Source of the DNA: Pseudomonadota bacterium
Lineage (GTDB): Bacteria; Pseudomonadota; Alphaproteobacteria; Rhizobiales; Devosiaceae
Assembly: GCA_023436745.1 (NCBI GenBank)
Contig: JAEZHZ010000321.1
Location: 1-8,935, forward strand
Direction of reading: 5' to 3'
DNA: 8,935 nucleotides
A program made the translations under genes and the position numbers. The notes beneath the pieces were generated by a model, which made no database searches, was not told the origin of the DNA, and saw only the letters and a list, made by a program, of their open reading frames with translations. Positions within the stretch are counted from its first letter, which is position 1. Each line of letters begins with the position of its first letter. Below, one piece after another: positions 5,531 to 8,935 of this stretch.

Positions 5531-6883
5531 GGCACGTTTTTCCAGCCGCGAACGCAGGAAAATGGCGATGGCGTTGAGCGTGATCATCAGGGCCAGCAGC
5601 ACCATGATGGCAGCGGAGGTGCGGGCCTCGAAGAAGTTGCGGTTCTCGTTGCCCTGCCAGAGGAAGATCTGGACGGGCAGGGCGGTGGCCTGGTCGAGCG
5701 GGCTGGCCGGGACGGAGGCGACGAAGGCGTTCATGCCGATCAGCAGGAGCGGCGCGGTCTCACCCAGCGCCTGGGCCACGCCGATGATGGTTGCGGTGAG
5801 GATCGAGGGGAAGGTGACCGGCAGCACATGGTGGAACACCATCTGGGTGCGCGAGGCGCCCATGCCGAGGGCGGCCTGCCGCAGCGAGGGCGGCACGCCC
5901 TTGAGCGCGGCGCGGGTGGCGATGATGATGGTTGGCAGCGTCATCAGGGTGAGAACGAGACCACCGGCCAGCGGGGACGACAGGGGCAGGTGCAGGGCGT
6001 TGATGAACACCGCGGCGCCGAGCAGGCCGAAGACGATGGAGGGCACGGCGGCGAGGTTGTTGATGTTGACCTCGATGATGTCGGTCAGGCGCGACTTCGG
6101 GGCGAACTCCTCGAGGTAGATGGCGCTCGCCACCCCGATCGGCACCGCCAGCACGATGACGATGACCATCATGTAGAGCGAACCCATGAAGGCGCCGGCA
6201 AGGCCCGCAGCAGCCGGGGCGGCGCGGCTGTCGACGTTGAAGAACAGGCTCCAGGCGAAATCACGGGTGATGGTGCCATCGGCATAGAAGATGTCGGCGA
6301 GGGCCCGGGCAGGCACGGACAATTGCTGCTGGGCGTCCGGCAGGTCGCGGTTGATGCGGCCGGTCAGCCAGTTGTCGACATTGGCGGAGGCGAGCATGCT
6401 CACTTCCACGGTCTGGCCGAGCAGGGACGGGTCGCGCACGAACATCTCGCGCAGCGTGTGGCGCTCGCTGGTCTCGACGAGGCTGAGAATCTGGCGGGTG
6501 TCGATCTCGAAGCCGGGCGGGACCGAGCGGCGAACGGCATCCTCGACGATCGTGTTCCAGTTGAGCATGGCGAGCTGGCGCTGCCAGGCGAGCTCCGCGG
6601 CGCGCAAATCGGCATCGGACTGGCCGGCCTGCCGCACGGGGGCGGGGCCGACATCGATCACGGTCGGGTCGAAGTAGACCTCGACATGCAGGCGCGCCTG
6701 CTGGAACGAGGGCAAGCCCTTCGAGATGATGGTGGTGAACAGGATGGCCACGAAGCCGAGCGCCAGCAGGACGGCGGCGATGCCGAGGCCGCGGAAGATC
6801 GCCTCGCTGCGGTGACGGCGGGCGAGGGAGGCGCGAATGCGTTCGCGATTGGGGGAGCGGCGGGGAGCGTCGGTGTCGGACAT
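5528..6883 (-). CDS. pstA: Phosphate ABC transporter permease PstA, extended form
   Basis: A 451-residue inner-membrane permease, much longer than the ~296 residues of E. coli PstA. The C-terminal ~225 residues are the conserved core, with helices near 230-256, 280-295, 305-325, 360-383 and 422-445. EEFAPKSRLTDIIEVNINNL (258-277) and the EAA loop ALGMGASRTQMVFHHVLP (338-355), which docks on PstB, are in this core, followed by GVAQALGETAPLLL. The N-terminus has a basic cytoplasmic stretch (8-25) and one helix (30-52). A hydrophilic segment of about 160 residues (58-220) follows and is probably periplasmic. This matches the DUF3333-type extension known in proteobacterial PstA. Its function is not established. 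The ATG (6881-6883) overlaps the pstC stop as TAATG; GGGAG lies eleven bases upstream. The frame is open well beyond this ATG, but that region is antisense-frame overlap with pstC and is not part of the gene. Confidence 0.93.
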   Translation of the reverse strand: MSDTDAPRRSPNRERIRASLARRHRSEAIFRGLGIAAVLLALGFVAILFTTIISKGLPSFQQARLHVEVYFDPTVIDVGPAPVRQAGQSDADLRAAELAWQRQLAMLNWNTIVEDAVRRSVPPGFEIDTRQILSLVETSERHTLREMFVRDPSLLGQTVEVSMLASANVDNWLTGRINRDLPDAQQQLSVPARALADIFYADGTITRDFAWSLFFNVDSRAAPAAAGLAGAFMGSLYMMVIVIVLAVPIGVASAIYLEEFAPKSRLTDIIEVNINNLAAVPSIVFGLLGAAVFINALHLPLSSPLAGGLVLTLMTLPTIIIATRAALKGVPPSLRQAALGMGASRTQMVFHHVLPVTFPSILTATIIGVAQALGETAPLLLIGMNAFVASVPASPLDQATALPVQIFLWQGNENRNFFEARTSAAIMVLLALMITLNAIAIFLRSRLEKRA

Positions 6884-8268
6884 TATTCGTACTGCTCCCG
6901 GAAGCGGCGGACGATGTAGAGCGCCACGATGTTGAGGACGAGGGTCATCCCGAACAGGGTGAGGCCGAGGGCGAACGCCACCAGCGACTGGGGACCGGCG
7001 AAATCGGTGTCGCCAGTGAGCTGGTTGACGATGGAGACGGTGACCGTCGAGGTGGGTTCCAGCGGATTGGCGCGCAGGATGGGGGCGTTGCCGGCGGCGA
7101 GAACCACGATCATGGTCTCGCCGATGGCGCGGCTGACGGCGAGCAGGAAGGCGCCGACGATGCCGGGGAGCGCCGCGGGCAGCAGCACGTTGCGGATGGT
7201 CTCGGACCGGGTGGCGCCAAGCCCGTAGGCGCCATCGCGCAGGGTACGCGGCACCTGGTTGAGGATGTCGTCGCTGAGCGAGGAGATGAAGGGGATGATC
7301 ATCACGCCCATCACCACGCCGGCGGTGAGCGCGGAGGTGGCGCGGATATCGACGCCGATGGCCTGGCCGAAGCCGGCGAGGAACGGGCCGACCGTCACCA
7401 GGGCGAAGAAGCCGTAGACGATGGTGGGAATGCCGGCGAGGATCTCGATGACCGGCTTCACCACGGCGCGGACGCGGCCGGGTGCGTACTGGTTGAGGTA
7501 GATGGCGGTCATCAGCCCCACGGGCAGCGCGACCAGCATGGCGATGATGCTGATCATCACCGTGCCCCACAGCAGCGGCAGCAGGCCATAATCGCCGGTG
7601 GCCTGGTTGCCGGTGGTGGAGAAGCCGGGATTCCAGACGGTGCCGAAGAAGAAGTCGAGCGGATTGACGAAGGTGAAGAAGCGGATGGCCTCGCTCAGCA
7701 GCGATACCACGATGCCGACCGTGGTGAGGATGGCGACGCCGGAACAGGCGAGCAGCAGCAGGCGTATCGCGGTCTCGACCTCGTTGCGGGCGCGCAGGCG
7801 CGGCGACATGCGGGAACGCGCGTAGCTCAGCCCGGCCAGTCCGACGCCGCAGGCGGCGAGGATGACGAGAAGCAGCACGATGAGGTTGAACCGCGCCAGG
7901 GCCTCGCCGGCGGCGGCTTCGTAGGGCTGCAGTTCGCCGGCGACCCCATAGCCCGAGGCAAGGGCGCGGATGCGCTGAATGGCGGTATCGAGGGCGGGGC
8001 CGGTCTGGGCGGCGATATCGGCAGGGAGCAGGCCGAGGATGTAGCTGCGGGTGATGGCGTCGCCGAAGACGAACCACAGCAGCAGCACCGCGAGGGCGGG
8101 CACCAGGGTCCAGATGGCAAGGCGGGCGCCGTGGTACTGCGGGCGCGAGTGCGGATGGGCGCCGGGAGCGGTGGTGGCACCGGCGAAGGCCCTGGCCTTC
8201 GACCAGCCCACGGAATAGCTCAGGCTGAGCAGGATGAGCAGCAGCGCTGCGACGATCCACATGTTCAC
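6883..8268 (-). CDS. pstC: Phosphate ABC transporter permease PstC, extended form
   Basis: A 461-residue inner-membrane permease that pairs with PstA to form the phosphate channel; E. coli PstC is about 319. The conserved core covers ~165-461: ALPVGLMTAIYLNQYAP (247-263), VIEILAGIPTIVYGFFAL (273-290), the EAA loop GAYGLGATRSETIRNVLLP (346-364), and the SRAIGETM segment (379-386). The N-terminal ~160 residues add helices near 3-20, 50-68 and 128-150. A region of about 55 residues (70-125) between the last two is probably periplasmic. This matches the N-terminal PstC extension (DUF3708-type) that usually occurs with DUF3333-type PstA, as here. The start is GTG 8266-8268, with AGGGG eight bases upstream; ATG at 8262, two codons later, is an alternative with poorer spacing. 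The stop TAA shares a base with the pstA ATG. It follows pstS after a 61-base gap carrying a hairpin. Confidence 0.94.
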   Translation of the reverse strand: MNMWIVAALLLILLSLSYSVGWSKARAFAGATTAPGAHPHSRPQYHGARLAIWTLVPALAVLLLWFVFGDAITRSYILGLLPADIAAQTGPALDTAIQRIRALASGYGVAGELQPYEAAAGEALARFNLIVLLLVILAACGVGLAGLSYARSRMSPRLRARNEVETAIRLLLLACSGVAILTTVGIVVSLLSEAIRFFTFVNPLDFFFGTVWNPGFSTTGNQATGDYGLLPLLWGTVMISIIAMLVALPVGLMTAIYLNQYAPGRVRAVVKPVIEILAGIPTIVYGFFALVTVGPFLAGFGQAIGVDIRATSALTAGVVMGVMIIPFISSLSDDILNQVPRTLRDGAYGLGATRSETIRNVLLPAALPGIVGAFLLAVSRAIGETMIVVLAAGNAPILRANPLEPTSTVTVSIVNQLTGDTDFAGPQSLVAFALGLTLFGMTLVLNIVALYIVRRFREQYE

Positions 8269-8295
8269 GGCTCGAGCCCCTGTCCTGTCAGATGG

Positions 8296-8317
8296 GGGGA
8301 GGCGGCGACGCCTCCCC
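8296..8317 (-). other. Hairpin in the pstS-pstC intergenic gap
   Basis: GGGGAGGC (8296-8303), six-base loop, GCCTCCCC (8310-8317): a perfect 8-bp inverted repeat starting 12 bases after the pstS stop and ending 27 bases before the pstC start. There is no U-run after the stem on the minus strand, so it is not a full intrinsic terminator. By analogy with other binding-protein-dependent operons, such a stem may stabilise the upstream pstS message or reduce read-through, so that more binding protein than permease is made. That role is inferred. Confidence 0.55.
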
Positions 8318-8329
8318 GGAGGTCTGGTC

Positions 8330-8935
8330 CTAGAGGTCGGCGGCGGCCAGTGCCGTGCCGGCTTCGAAATTGCCGAGTACTTCGGCGGTGACCTCGGCCG
8401 GCTGCGGGATCAGCCCGGCCGTCTCGAGGGTGCCGCCGGTGCCGGTCATGGCGTCGGAGAGGAAGAACTGCACGTATTCCTCGATGCCGGGGATGACGCC
8501 GATGTGCTCGCCCTTGACGTAGAAGTAGAGTGGGCGGGACACCGGGTACTCACCCGAGGCGATGGTTTCGAGCGACGGGGTGACGCCGGAGACGGTGGCC
8601 ACCTTCAGGGTGTCGCGGTTCTGGTCGTAGAAGGAGAGGCCGAAGACGCCGACGGTGTCCGGATTGGACTGGAGGCGCGCAAGGGTCTCGGTGTAGTCGC
8701 CGGCGATCTCGACCACCACGTCCTGGCGGAAGCTGGTGCAGGCGGCCTCGTGTTCCTCTTCGCTCATTTCCGGCAGGCCGGCGGCCTCGCAGCCGGGGTC
8801 GATGACGCGCTCCTGAAAGACCTCGCGGGTGCCGTGGTTGGAGCCCGGGATGGCGAGGGCGATCTTCTGCTCGGGGAGCGAGGGGTCGATCTCGTTCCAG
8901 GTGGTGTAGGGATTGGCGACCATCTCGCCGTCGAC
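8330..8935 (-). CDS. pstS: Periplasmic phosphate-binding protein PstS, C-terminal part
   Basis: The last 201 residues of a solute-binding protein whose N-terminus, including the expected signal peptide, lies beyond the right edge; the frame is open to base 8935. The fragment has AIPGSNHGTREVFQERVI, where the Ser-x-x-Gly-Thr-Arg cluster fits the phosphate-binding loop of PstS, then VVVEIAGDYTETLARLQSNP, VGVFGLSFYDQN, and PVSRPLYFYVKGEHIGVIPG. The SRPLYFYVK strand and the following helix IEEYVQFFLSDAM are typical of PstS. Two cysteines (fragment residues 49 and 66) flank an acidic insertion; in the oxidising periplasm they could form a disulfide. PstS delivers phosphate to PstCA. Its place directly before pstC supports the call. 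The protein belongs to the larger alphaproteobacterial PstS group rather than close E. coli-type PstS, judged by the GSNHGTR motif. The stop is TAG at 8330-8332. Confidence 0.92.
   Translation of the reverse strand, partial: VDGEMVANPYTTWNEIDPSLPEQKIALAIPGSNHGTREVFQERVIDPGCEAAGLPEMSEEEHEAACTSFRQDVVVEIAGDYTETLARLQSNPDTVGVFGLSFYDQNRDTLKVATVSGVTPSLETIASGEYPVSRPLYFYVKGEHIGVIPGIEEYVQFFLSDAMTGTGGTLETAGLIPQPAEVTAEVLGNFEAGTALAAADL

Noticed and set aside
5828..6919. Long + strand open frame (363 codons) across pstA
   Set aside because: Composition is Gly/Ala/Asp/His-rich with no recognisable domain, and it lies antisense to the clearly real pstA. Long spurious frames are common at this GC content.
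6884..8260. N-terminal extension of pstA back into pstC (total 910 codons)
   Set aside because: The extra part is Arg/Pro/His-rich, overlaps all of pstC in another frame, and the TAATG junction gives a natural pstA start.
8280..8290. CTGTC-CTGTCA resembling Pho-box halves
   Set aside because: The repeats are only five bases apart instead of eleven, point against the operon, and lie between pstS and pstC rather than at a promoter.

Overview
The window is GC-rich, densely coding bacterial DNA with strong third-position G/C bias. The gene content suggests an alphaproteobacterium. The phosphate operon order is pstS-pstC-pstA-pstB-phoU-phoB, both Pst permeases have long N-terminal extensions, and the C-terminal end of PhoB is of the alphaproteobacterial type. 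I cannot name a genus. No rRNA, tRNA, CRISPR array, insertion sequence or prophage gene is visible, and no gene-free stretch exceeds about 180 bases.

Left part (1-2998). The window opens inside the 3' end of a short-chain dehydrogenase/reductase gene on the + strand. Convergent to it lies a two-gene minus-strand unit of small DMT-superfamily (YdcZ/DUF606-type) membrane proteins, overlapping by 4 bases (ATGA). Their loop charges predict opposite membrane topologies, which suggests an antiparallel heterodimer. A 180-base divergent intergenic region separates this pair from a + strand MFS transporter of the MFS_3 type. That transporter carries a soluble C-terminal domain of about 110 residues.

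Middle (2999-3083). The short gap between the MFS gene and convergent phoB holds a strong palindrome (8-bp stem, TGAA loop, flanked by a second 7-bp complementary pair) followed by a G-quadruplex-capable run on the + strand. It probably ends transcription from both sides and may be a copy of a dispersed intergenic repeat.

Right part (3084-8935). The rest is the Pho module, all on the minus strand, so it is transcribed from right to left: pstS (5' end beyond the window), pstC, pstA, pstB, phoU, phoB. PstS captures phosphate in the periplasm, PstC and PstA form the membrane channel, and PstB is the ATPase. PhoU links transporter state to the sensor kinase PhoR, and PhoB is the response regulator that activates the regulon. 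The junctions are tight (pstC/pstA TAATG overlap; pstA stop codon merged with the pstB Shine-Dalgarno sequence; 23 bases pstB-phoU), except for a hairpin-bearing 61-base pstS-pstC gap and a 161-base phoU-phoB gap. The kinase gene phoR is not in the window.

This is mostly a well-known housekeeping module. I see no convincing evidence of a novel system. The items most worth checking are the paired half-size transporters, the extra domains on PstC and PstA, the C-terminal domain of the MFS protein, and the palindrome/G-run element.
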